Shown here piece by piece: positions 40,440 to 51,300 of a DNA stretch of 64,000 nt. Source of the DNA: Calliopsis andreniformis (Eukaryota; Arthropoda; Insecta; Hymenoptera; Andrenidae); assembly GCF_051401765.1 (NCBI RefSeq), contig NW_027480423.1, positions 2,852,001-2,916,000 of the forward strand. The letters run 5' to 3'. Made by a program: the position numbers and the translations under genes. Below the pieces are notes generated by a model. That model was not told where the DNA came from and ran no database searches. It worked only from the letters and a program-made list of their open reading frames with translations. Numbering within the stretch: position 1 is the first letter of the stretch; the number at the start of each line of letters is the position of its first letter.

Positions 40440-43400
40440 ACGTTCCGGGCAACCTAGGCTTTACCATAGGGCGTTGTTCCACCAGATGGGATAGTTAGGG
40501 CATAAGAAGTCAACGCCAGAAGCATAAAATACAATATAAATACAGCAGTTTTTCTATCATATATAACGAGTAATTGCAACCAGTATGAAAGTTGTGGTCA
40601 TTTCTACTTTCCGGGCAACCTAGGCTACACCCTAGGGCGATGCTCCAACAGATTGAATAGTTAGGGCCTTAGAAGCCAATGCCCGAAGCATAAAATGCAA
40701 TAAAAATACAACAGTTTTTCCATCGTATAAAAGGATTAATTGCAACGAGTTAGAAAGTGATGGTCATTTCTACGTTCCGGGCAACCTCGGCTTCACTCTA
40801 GGGCGTTGCTCCACCAGATCGAATAGTTAGGGCCTTAGAAGTCAACGCCAGAATCATAAAATACAATGAAGGTGCAACAGCTTTTCCATCGTATTAAACG
40901 AATAATTTCAACCAGTGTGGATGTTATGGTCATTTCTACATTCCGAGCAACCTAGGCTTCACTCTAGGGCGTTGATCCAACAGATTGAATAGTTAGGGCC
41001 TTACCAGTCAACGCCCGAAGTTTAAAATGCAATATAAATACAACAGTTTTTCCATCATATAACAGGAATAATTGCAACCAGTTTGAAAGTGATGGTCATT
41101 TCTACGTTCCGGGCAACCTAGGCTTCACTCTAGGGCGTTGCTCCACCAGATCGAATAGTTAGTGCCTTAGAAACAACGCCAGAAGCATAAAATACAATAT
41201 AAATACAACAGTTTTTCCAACTTATAAAACGAATAATTGCAACCAGTATGAAAGTTATGGTCATTTCTACGTTCCGGGCAACCTAGGCTTCACTCTATGG
41301 CGTTCTTCCACTACATCGAATAGCAACGGCCTCAGAACTCAACGCCTGAAGCATAAAATACAATAAAAATCCAACAGTCTTTCCGTCCTATAACAGGAAT
41401 AATTGCAACCCGTGTGAAAGTGATGGTCATTTGGACGTTCCAGGCAACCTAGGCTTCACTCTAGGGCGTTGTTCCACCAGATCGAATTGTTAGGGCCTAA
41501 GAAGTCAACGCCAGAAGCATAAGACACAATATAAATATAACAGTTTTTCCATCGTATAGAACGAATAATAGCAACCAGTGTGAAAGTTATGGTCACTTCT
41601 ACGTTCCGGGCAACCTAGGCTTCACTCTAGGGCGTTGCTCCACCAGATAAAACAGTTAGGGCCTTAGAAGTCAACGCCAGAATCATAAAATACAATGAAG
41701 ATGCAACAGCTTTTTCATCGTATTAAACGAATAATTTCAACCAGTGTGAATGTTATGGTCATTTCTGCATTCCGAGCAACCTAGGCTTCACTCTAGGGCG
41801 TTGATCCAACAGATTGAATAGTTAGGGCCTTAGCAGTCAACGCCCGAAGTTTAAAATGCAATATAAATACAACAGTTTTTCCATCATATAACAGGAATAA
41901 TTGCTACGGGTGTGAAAATTATGGTTATTTCTACGTTCCGGTCAACCTAGGCTTCACCATAGGGCGTTACTCCACCAGATCGAATAGTCAGGGCCTAATA
42001 AGTGAATGCCAGAAGCATAAAATACAATATAAATACAACAGTTTTTCCATCATACAAAACGAATAATTGCAACCAGTATGAAAGCTAGGGTCATTTCTAC
42101 TTTACGGGCAACCTAGGCTACACCCTAGGGCGTTGCTCTCACAGATTGAATAGTTAGGGCCTTAGAAGTCAACGCCCGAAGCATAAAATGCAATAAAAAT
42201 ACAACAGTGTTTCCATCATATAACAGGAATAATTGCAACCAGTTTGAAAGTGATGTCCAATTCTACGTTCCGCGCAACCTAGGCTTTACTCCAGGGCGTT
42301 GCTCCACCAGATCGAATAACTAGGGCCTTAGAAGTCAACGCCCGAAGCATAAAATACAATATAAATATAACAGTTTTTCCATCGTATAGAACGAATAATA
42401 GCAACCAGTGTGAAAGTTAACGTCATTTCTACTTTCCGGGCAACCTAGGCCTCACCCTAGGGCGTTGCTCCAACAGATTGAGTAGTTAGGGCCTTAGAAG
42501 TCAACGCCCGATGCATAAAATACAAAATACATAGAACAGTTTTTCCATCGTGTAAAACGAATAATTGTAACCGGTGCGAAAATTATGGTCATTTCTACGT
42601 TCCGGTCAACCTAGGCTTCACCATAGGGCGTTACTCCACCAGATCGAATAGTTAGGGCCTAAGAAGTGAACGCCAGAAGCATAAAATACAATATAAATAC
42701 AACAGTTTTTCCATCATACAAAACGAATAATTGCAACCAGTATGAAAGCTACGGTCATTTCTACTTTACGGGCAACCTAGGCTACACCCTAGGGCGTTGC
42801 TCTTACAGATTGAATAGTTAGGGCCTTATAAGTTAATGCCCGAAGCATAAAATGCAATAAAAATACAACAGTTTTTCCATCGTATAAAAGGATTAATTGC
42901 AACCAGTTTGAAAGTGACGGTCATTTCTACGTTCCGGGCAATCTAGGCTTCACGCTAGGGCGTTGCTCCACCAGGTCGAATAGTTAGGGCCTTAGAAGTC
43001 AACGCCAGAAGCATAAAATACAATATAAGTACAACAATTTTTCCATCGTATAAAATGAATAATTGCAAACATTGCGAAAGTAATGGTCATTCCACGTTCC
43101 GGGCAACCTAGGCGTCACTCTAGTGCGATGCTCCACCACATCTAATAGCTACGGCCTTAGACGTCAACGACAGAAGCATAAAATACAATAAAGATGCAAC
43201 AGCTTTTCCATCGTATAAAACGAATAATTGCACCCAGTGTGAAAGTTATTGTCATTTCTACTTTCCGCGCAACCTAGGCTTCACCCTAGGGCGTTGCTCC
43301 AACAGATCGAAAAGTTACGGCCTAAGAAGTCAACGCCAGAAGCATAAAATACAATATAAATATAACAGTTTTTCCATCGTTAAAAACGAATAATTGCAAC

Positions 43401-44338
43401 CAGTATGAAAGTTATGGTCATTTCTACTTTCCGGGCAACCTAGGCTTCACCCTAGGGCGTTGTTCCAGCAGATTGAATAGTTAGGGCCGTAGAAGTCAAC
43501 GCCCGAAGCATGAAATACAAAATAAATAGAACAGTTCTTCCATCATATAAAAAGAATAATTGCAACCACTTTGAAAGTTATGGTCATTTCTACGTTCCGG
43601 GCAACCTAGGCTTCACTCTATGGCGTTCTTCCACCACATCGAATAGCTACGGCCTCAGAAGTCAACGCGTGAAGCATAAAATGCAATAAATATACAACAG
43701 TCTTTCCATCCTATAACAGGAATAATTGCAACCCGTGTGAAAGTGATGGTCATTTGTACGTTCCGGGCAACGTAGGCTTCACTCCAGGGCGTTGTTCCAC
43801 CAGATCGAACAGTTAGGGTCTAAGAAGTGAACGCCAGAAGCATAAAATACAATATAAATACAACAGTTTTTCCATCATATAAAACGAGTAATTGCAACCA
43901 GTATGAAAGTTGTGGTCATTTCTACTTTCCGGGCAACCTAGGCTACACGCTAGGGCGTTGCTCCACCAGATCAAACAGCTAGGGCCTTAGAAGTCAACGC
44001 CCGAAGCATAAAATACAATATAAATATAACAGTTTTTCCATCGTATAGAGCGAATAATAGCAACCAGTGTGAAAGTTAACGTCATTTCTACTTTCCGGGC
44101 AACCTAGGCCTCACCCTAGGGCGTTGCTCCAACAGATTGAGTAGTTAGGGCCTTAGAAGTCAACGCCCGATGCATAAAATACAAAATACATAGAACAGTT
44201 TTTCCATCGTGTAAAACGAATAATTGTAACCGGTGCGAAAATTATGGTCATTTCTACGTTCCGGTCAACCTAGGCTTCACCATAGGGCGTTACTCCACCA
44301 GATCGAATAGTTAGGGCCTAAGAAGTGATCGCCAGAAG
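40440..44338 (+). repeat. 24-monomer segment, copy 2, one monomer shorter
   Basis: This is the copy of 31,815-35,880. The left boundary falls in ACGTTCCGGGCAACCTAGG near 40,440, after which GGCTTTACCATAGGGCG matches. The right boundary is near 44,338, where this copy reads CATAAGATACAATATAG and the other reads CATAAAATACAATATAA. One monomer is missing near 43,300. Confidence 0.87.
43290..43310. other. Junction of a one-monomer deletion
   Basis: On the left, GTTGCTCCAACAGAT aligns to 34,670-34,684. On the right, GATCGAAAAGTTACGGCC is at 43,305 and aligns to 34,847. The offset falls from 8,625 to 8,458, a loss of 167 bp including the monomer marked CAGTGTTTCCATCATATAAC. Both related copies, at 34.7 and 59.4 kb, keep that monomer. 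Confidence 0.85.
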
Positions 44339-44476
44339 CATAAGATACAATATAGATATAACAGTTTTTCCATCGTATAGAACGAATAATAGCAACCACT
44401 GTGAAAGCTATGGTCACTTCTACGTTCCGGGCAACCTAGGCTTCACCCTAGGGCGTTGCTCCAACAGATTGAGTAG

Positions 44477-46408
44477 TTAGGGCCTAAGAAGTCAACGCCA
44501 GCAGCATAAGATACAATATAAATATAACAGTTTTTCCATCGTATAGAACGAATAATAGCATCCAGTGTGAAAGTGATGGTCATTTCTACGTTCCAGGCAA
44601 CCTAGGCTTCACTCTAGGGCGTTGTTCCACCAGATCGAATTGTTAGGGCCTAAGAAGTCAACGCCAGAAGCATAAGATACAATATAGATATAACAGTTTT
44701 TCCATCGTATAGAACGAATAATAGCAACCACTGTGAAAGCTATGGTCACTTCTACGTTCCGGGCAACCTAGGCTTCACTCTAGGGCGTTGCTCCACCAGA
44801 TAAAACAGTTAGGGCCTTACAAGTCAACGCCTGAATCATAAAATACAATGAAGATGCAACAGCTTTTCCATCGTATTAAACGAATAATTTCAACTAGTGT
44901 GAATGTTATGGTCATTTCTACATTCCGAGCAACCTAGGCTTCACTCTAGGGCGTTGATCCAACAGATTGAATAGTTAGGGCCTTAGCAGTCAACGCCCGA
45001 AGTTTAAAATACAATATAAATACAACAGTTTTTCCATCCTATAAAACGAATAATTGCGACCAGTACGAAAGTTATGGTCATTTCTACTTTCCGGGCAACC
45101 TCGGCTTCACGCTAGGGCGTTGGCCCAACAGGTTGAATAGTTAGGGCCTAAGAAATCAACGCCAGAATCATAAAATACAATATAAATATAACAGTTTTTC
45201 CATCGTATAAAACGAATAATAGCAAACAGTGTGAAAGTTCTGGTCATTTCTACGTTCCGGGCAACCTAGGCTTCACTCTAGGGCGTTGCTCCACCAGATC
45301 GAATAGTTAGGGCCTTAGAAGTCAACGCCCGCAGCATAAAATGCAACAAAAATACAACAGCTTTTCCATCGTATAAAACGAATAATTGCAACCAGTGTGA
45401 AAGTAATGGTCAGTTCTACGTTCCGGGCAAACTAGGTTTCACTCTAGGGCGTTGCTCCACCAGATCGAATAGTTAGGGCCTAAGAAGTCAACGCCAGAAA
45501 CATAAAATACGATATAAATACCACAGCTTTTCCGTCGTATAAAACGAATAATTGCAACCAGTGTGAAAGTTATGGTCATTTCTACGTTCCGGGCAACCTA
45601 GGCTCCACTCTGGGGCGTTGCTCCACCAGATTGAAAAGATAGGGCCTTAGAAGTCAACGCCAGAAGCATAAAATACAATAAAGATGCAACAGTTTTTCCA
45701 TCGTATAACAGGAATAATTGCAACCAGTGTGAAGGTAATGGTATGTCCTACGTTCCGATCAAGCTTGGCTTCACCCTAGGGTGTTGCTAAACCAGATCGA
45801 ATAGTTAGGGACTTAGAAGTCAACGCCCGAAGCATAAACTACAAAATAAATAGAACAGTTTTTCCATTGTATAAAACGAATAATTGCTACCAGTGTGAAA
45901 GTTATGGTCATTTCTACGTGCCGGGCAACCCAGGCTTCACTCTAGGGCGTTGCTCCACCAGATCGAATAGTTAGGGACTTAGAAGTCAACGCCAGAGGCA
46001 TAAAATAAAATAAAGATGCAACAGTTTTTCCATCGTATAAAACGAATAATTGAAACCAGTGGAAAAGTAATGGTCATTTCTACGTTCCGGGCAACCTAGG
46101 CTTCACCCTATGGCGCTGCTCCACCAGATCGAATAGTTAGTGCCCTAGAAGTCAGCGCCAGAAGCATAAAATACAATATAAATACAACAGTTTTTCCATC
46201 GTGTAAAACGAATAATTGCTACCATTGTGAAAGTTATGGTCATTTCTACGTTCAGGGCAACCTACCCTTCACCCTAGGGCGTTGCTCCACCAGATGGAAT
46301 AGTTAGGGCCTAAGAAGTCAACGCCAGAAGCATAAAATACAATAAAGATGCAACAGTTATTCCATTGTATAGCATGGACAGTTGCAACCAGTGTGAAAGT
46401 TATGGTCA
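44477..46408 (+). repeat. Second matching stretch of the super-repeat, copy 1
   Basis: It has the same +17,592 bp offset as 38,276-40,270: GGCCTAAGAA is at 44,481 and 62,073, GTATGTCC at 45,741 and 63,333, and CTACCC at 46,262 and 63,854. It matches up to the window end. An equal offset on both sides of a non-matching middle argues for one large duplication followed by replacement of that middle. Confidence 0.88.
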
Positions 46409-46817
46409 TTTCTACGTTCCGGGCAACCAAGGCTTCACCCTAGGGCGTTGTTCCACCAGATGGAATTGATAGGGCCTAAGAAGTCAACGCCAGAAGCATA
46501 AAATACGATATAAATACAACAGCTTTTCCATTGTATAAAACAGATAATTGCAACCAGTGTGAAAGCTATGGTCATTTCTACGTTCCAAGCAACCTAGGCT
46601 TCACCCTAGGCCGTTGTTCCACCAGATCGAATAGTTAGGGCCTAAGAAGTGAACGCCAGAAGCATAAAATGCAATAAAAATACAACAGTTTTTCCATCGT
46701 ATAGCAGGAATAATTTGCAACCAGTGTGATAGTAGTGGTCATTTCTACGTTCCGGGCAACCCAGGTTTCACTCCAGGGCGTTGCTCCACCAGATCGAATA
46801 GTTACGGCCTAAGAAGT
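45670..46817 (+). repeat. Seven-monomer block repeated 22 monomers downstream (49,322-50,470)
   Basis: GTATGTCC is at 45,741 and 49,394, and CTACCC at 46,262 and 49,915, both 3,653 bp apart. The shared set includes GATCAAGCTTGGC, GGGTGTTGCTAAACC, GTGCCGGGCAACCCAGG and a one-base insertion in AATTTGCAACC near 46,710. The match ends at CGCCCGAAGCATAAGAT here against CGCCAGAAGCATAAAAT in the second copy. Confidence 0.85.
45974..46432 (+). repeat. Z cassette, copy 1 of 6 (~459 bp, about 2.8 monomers)
   Basis: The ordered markers are GGGACTTAG, CGCCAGAGGCATAAAATAAA, CAGTGGAAAAG, GGCGCTGCTCC, GCCCTAGAAGTCAGCGCC, CTACCATTGTG, CAGGGCAACCTACCCTTC, GTTATTCCATTG and AGCATGGACAGTTGC. The second CTAGG-bearing arm is altered here: CCTAGG has become CCTACC, which removes one arm of the dyad. 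Copies are spaced 10, 12, 15, 13 and 56 monomers apart. Confidence 0.88.
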
Positions 46818-46818
46818 C

Positions 46819-49483
46819 AACGCCCGAAGCATAAGATACAATATAAATATAACAGTTTTTCCATCGTATAGAACGAATAATAGCAACCAGTGTGAAAGCT
46901 AAGGTCACTTCTACGTTCCGGGCAACCTAGGCTTCACTCTAGGGCGTTGCTCCACCAGATAAAACAGTTAGGGCCTTAGAAGTCAACGCCAGAATCATAA
47001 AATACAATGAAGGTGCAACAGTTTTTCCATTGTATAAAAAGAGTAATTGCAACCAGTGTGAAAGTTATGGTCATTTCTACGTTCCGGGCAACATAGGCTT
47101 CACTCTTGGACGTTGCCCCACCAGATCGAATGGCTAGGACCTTAGAAGTCGAAGCCAGAAGCATAAAATGCAATATTAATACAACGGTTTTTCTATCGCA
47201 TAAAACGAATAATTGCTACCGTTGTGAAAGTTATGCTCATTTCTACGTTCCGGGCAACCTAGGCTTCAGTCTAGGGCGTTGTTCCTACAGATTGAAAAGT
47301 CAGGGCCTTAGAAGTCAACGCCCGAAGCACGAAATACAAAATAAATAGAACAGTTGTTCCATCGTATAAAACGAATAATTGCTATCAGTGTGAAGGTTAT
47401 GGTAATTTCTACGTTCCGGGCAACCTAGGTTTCACTCTAGGGCGTTGCTCCACCAGATGGAATAGTTAGGGCCTAAGAAGTCAACGCCAGAAGCATAAAA
47501 TACAATAAAGATGCAACAGTTATTCCATTGTATAGCATGGACAGTTGCAACCAGTGTGAAAGTTATGGTCATTTCTACGTTCCGGGCAACCAAGGCTTCA
47601 CTCTAGGGCGTTGCTCCACCAGATCGAATAGTTAGGGACTTAGAAGTCAACGCCAGAGGCATAAAATAAAATAAAGATGCAACAGTTTTTCCATCGTATA
47701 AAACGAATAATTGAAACCAGTGGAAAAGTAATGGTCATTTCTACGTTCCGGGCAACCTAGGCTTCACCCTATGGCGCTGCTCCACCAGATCGAATAGTTA
47801 GTGCCCTAGAAGTCAGCGCCAGAAGCATAAAATACAATATAAATACAACAGTTTTTCCATCGTGTAAAACGAATAATTGCTACCATTGTGAAAGTTATGG
47901 TTATTTCTACGTTCAGGGCAACCTACCCTTCACCCTAGGGCGTTGCTCCACCAGATGGAATAGTTAGGGCCTAAGAAGTCAACGCCAGAAGCATAAAATA
48001 CAATAAAGATGCAACAGTTATTCCATTGTATAGCATGGACAGTTGCAACCAGTGTGAAAGTTATGGTCATTTCTACGTTCCGGGCAACCAAGGCTTCACC
48101 CTAGGGCGTTGTTCCACCAGATGGAAAAGTTAGGGCCTAAGAAGTCAACGTCAGAAACATAAAACACGATATAAATACAACAGTTTTTCCATTGTATAAA
48201 AAGAGTAATTGCAACCAGTGTGAAAGTTATGGTCATTTCTACGTTCCGGGCAACATAAGCTTCACTCCTGGACGTTGCCCCACCAGATCGAATGGCTAGG
48301 ACCTTAGAAGTCGAAGCCAGAAGCATAAAATGCAATATTAATACAACGGTTTTTCTATCGCATAAAACGAATAATTGCTACCGTTGTGAAAGTTATGCTC
48401 ATTTCTACGTTCCGGGCAACCTAGGCTTCAATCTAGGGCGTTGTTCCTACAGATTGAAAAGTCAGGGCCTTAGAAGTCAACGCCCGAAGCACGAAATACA
48501 AAATAAATAGAACAGTTGTTCCATCGTATAAAACGAATAATTGCTATCAGTGTGAAGGTTATGGTAATTTCTACGTTCCGGGCAACCTAGGTTTCACTCT
48601 AGGGCGTTGCTCCACCAGATCGCATAGCTAGGGACTTAGAATTCAACGCCATAAGAATAAAATACAATATAAGTACAACAGTTTTTCCAACGTATAAAAT
48701 GAGTAATTGGAAACATTGTGAAAGTAATGGTCATTTCTACGTTCCAGGCGATCTAGGCGTCACTCTAGGGCGTTGCTCCACCACATCGAATAGCTACGGC
48801 CTTAGAAGTCAACGCCCGAAGCATAAAATACATTAAATATACAAGAGCTTTTCCATCGTATAACAGGAGTAATTGCAACCAGTGTGAAGGTGATGGTCAT
48901 TTCTACGTTCCGGGCAACCTAGGCTTCACTCTAGGGCGTTGTTCCACCAGATCGAAAAGTTAGGGCCTAACAAATCAACGCCAGAAGCATAAAATACAAT
49001 ATAAATATAACAGTTTTTCCATCGTATAAAACGAATAATAGCAAACAGTGTGAAAGTTCTGGTCATTTCTACTTTCCGGGCAACCTAGGCTTCTCTCTAT
49101 GGCGTTGCTAGACCAGATCGAATAGTTAGGGCCTTAGAAGTCAACGCCCGAAGCATAAAATACAATAAAGATGCAACAGTTTTTCCATCGTATAACAGGA
49201 ACAGTTGCAACCAGTGTGAAAGTAATGGTCAGTTATACGTTCCGGGCAAACTAGGTTTCACTCTAGGGCGTTGCTCCACCAGATCGAATAGTTAGGGCCT
49301 AAGAAGTCAACGCCAGAAACATAAAATACAATAAAGATGCAACAGTTTTTCCATCGTATAACAGGAATAATTGCAACCAGTGTGAAGGTAATGGTATGTC
49401 CTACGTTCCGATCAAGCTTGGCTTCACCCTAGGGTGTTGCTAAACCAGATCGAATAGTTAGGGACTTAGAAGTCAACGCCCGA
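46819..49483 (+). repeat. Exact 27-monomer-offset duplication, copy 1
   Basis: It recurs at exactly +4,482 bp (27 x 166, no net indel) at 51,301-53,965. ATCGCATAGC is at 48,619 and 53,101, and short open frames at 46,976/51,458 and 47,106/51,588 are identical. Diagnostic variants are CTCTTGGACGTTGCCCC, GAAGTCGAAGCCAG, CGGTTTTTCTATCGC, GTTCCTACAGATTG and GCACGAAATAC. The right edge is near 49,483, where CGCCCGAAGC here meets CGCCAGAGGC in copy 2. Confidence 0.9.
47635..48093 (+). repeat. Z cassette, copy 2
   Basis: It has the same marker order as copy 1, with CTACCC at 47,923 (+1,661 bp). It is preceded at 47,451-47,600 by a lone copy of the cassette's last monomer (GTTATTCCATTG to AGCATGGACAG), so the cassette end is present twice in a row here. 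Confidence 0.87.
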
Positions 49484-50470
49484 AGCATAAACTACAAAAT
49501 AAATAGAACAGTTTTTCCATTGTATAAAACGAATAATTGCTACCAGTGTGAAAGTTATGGTCATTTCTACGTGCCGGGCAACCCAGGCTTCACTCTAGGG
49601 CGTTGCTCCACCAGATCGAATAGTTAGGGACTTAGAAGTCAACGCCAGAGGCATAAAATAAAATAAAGATGCAACAGTTTTTCCATCGTATAAAACGAAT
49701 AATTGAAACCAGTGGAAAAGTAATGGTCATTTCTACGTTCCGGGCAACCTAGGCTTCACCCTATGGCGCTGCTCCACCAGATCGAATAGTTAGTGCCCTA
49801 GAAGTCAGCGCCAGAAGCATAAAATACAATATAAATACAACAGTTTTTCCATCGTGTAAAACGAATAATTGCTACCATTGTGAAAGTTATGGTCATTTCT
49901 ACGTTCAGGGCAACCTACCCTTCACCCTAGGGCGTTGCTCCACCAGATGGAATAGTTAGGGCCTAAGAAGTCAACGCCAGAAGCATAAAATACAATAAAG
50001 ATGCAACAGTTATTCCATTGTATAGCATGGACAGTTGCAACCAGTGTGAAAGTTATGGTCATTTCTACGTTCCGGGCAACCAAGGCTTCACTCTAGGGCG
50101 TTGTTCCACCAGATGGAATTGATAGGGCCTAAGAAGTCAACGCCAGAAGCATAAAATACGATATAAATACAACAGCTTTTCCATTGTATAAAACAGATAA
50201 TTGCAACCAGTGTGAAAGCTATGGTCATTTCTACGTTCCAAGCAACCTAGGCTTCACCCTAGGCCGTTGTTCCACCAGATCGAATAGTTAGGGCCTAAGA
50301 AGTGAACGCCAGAAGCATAAAATGCAATAAAAATACAACAGTTTTTCCATCGTATAGCAGGAATAATTTGCAACCAGTGTGATAGTAGTGGTCATTTCTA
50401 CGTTCCGGGCAACCCAGGTTTCACTCCAGGGCGTTGCTCCACCAGATCGAATAGTTACGGCCTAAGAAGT
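49322..50470 (+). repeat. Seven-monomer block, second copy
   Basis: This is the copy of 45,670-46,817. Its left part also belongs to the 27-monomer duplication shared with 53.8 kb, so two duplication tracts overlap in 49,322-49,483. Confidence 0.83.
49627..50085 (+). repeat. Z cassette, copy 3
   Basis: All Z markers are in order, with CTACCC at 49,915. It lies within the block copied from 45.7-46.8 kb. Confidence 0.87.
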
Positions 50471-51300
50471 CAACGCCAGAAGCATAAAATACGATAAAGA
50501 TGCAACAGTTTTTCCATCGTATAAAACGAATAATTGCAATCAGTGTGAAAGTTATGGTCATTTCTACATTCCGAGCAACCTAGGCTTCACTCTAGGGCGT
50601 TGCTCCACAAGATCCAATAGTTAGTGCCTAAGTAGTCAACGCCAGAAGCATAAAATACAATATAAATAGAACAGTTTTTCCATTCTATAAAAGGAATAAT
50701 TGCTACCAGTGTGAAAGATATGGTCATTTCTACGTTCCGGGCAACCTTGGCTTCACCCTAGGGCGTTGTTCCACCAGATGGAATAGTTAGGGCATAAGAA
50801 GTCAACGCCAGAAGCATAAAATACGGTATAAATACAACAGTTTTTCCATCGTATAAAACGAATAATTGCTACCAGTAAGGAAGTGATGGTCATTTCTACG
50901 TTCCGGGCAACCTAGGCCTCACTCTAGGGCGTCGTTCCACCAGATTGAATAGTTAGGGCCTAAGAAATCAACGCCAGAAGCATAAGATACAATATAAATA
51001 TAACAGTTTTTCCACCGTATAGAACGAATAATAGATACCAGTGTGAAAGTTAACGTCATTTCTACTTTCCGGGCAACCTAGGCTTCACCCTAGGGCGTTG
51101 CTCCAACAGATTGAGTAGTTAGGGCCTTAGAAGTCAACGCCCGATGCATAAAATACAAAATAAATAGAACAGTTTTTCCATCGTGTAAAACGAATAATTG
51201 CTACCGGTGTGAAAATTATGGTCATTTCTACTTTCCGGGCAACCTAGGCTTCACCCAGGGCAATGCTTCAACAGATTGAATATTTAGGGCCTTAGAAGTC

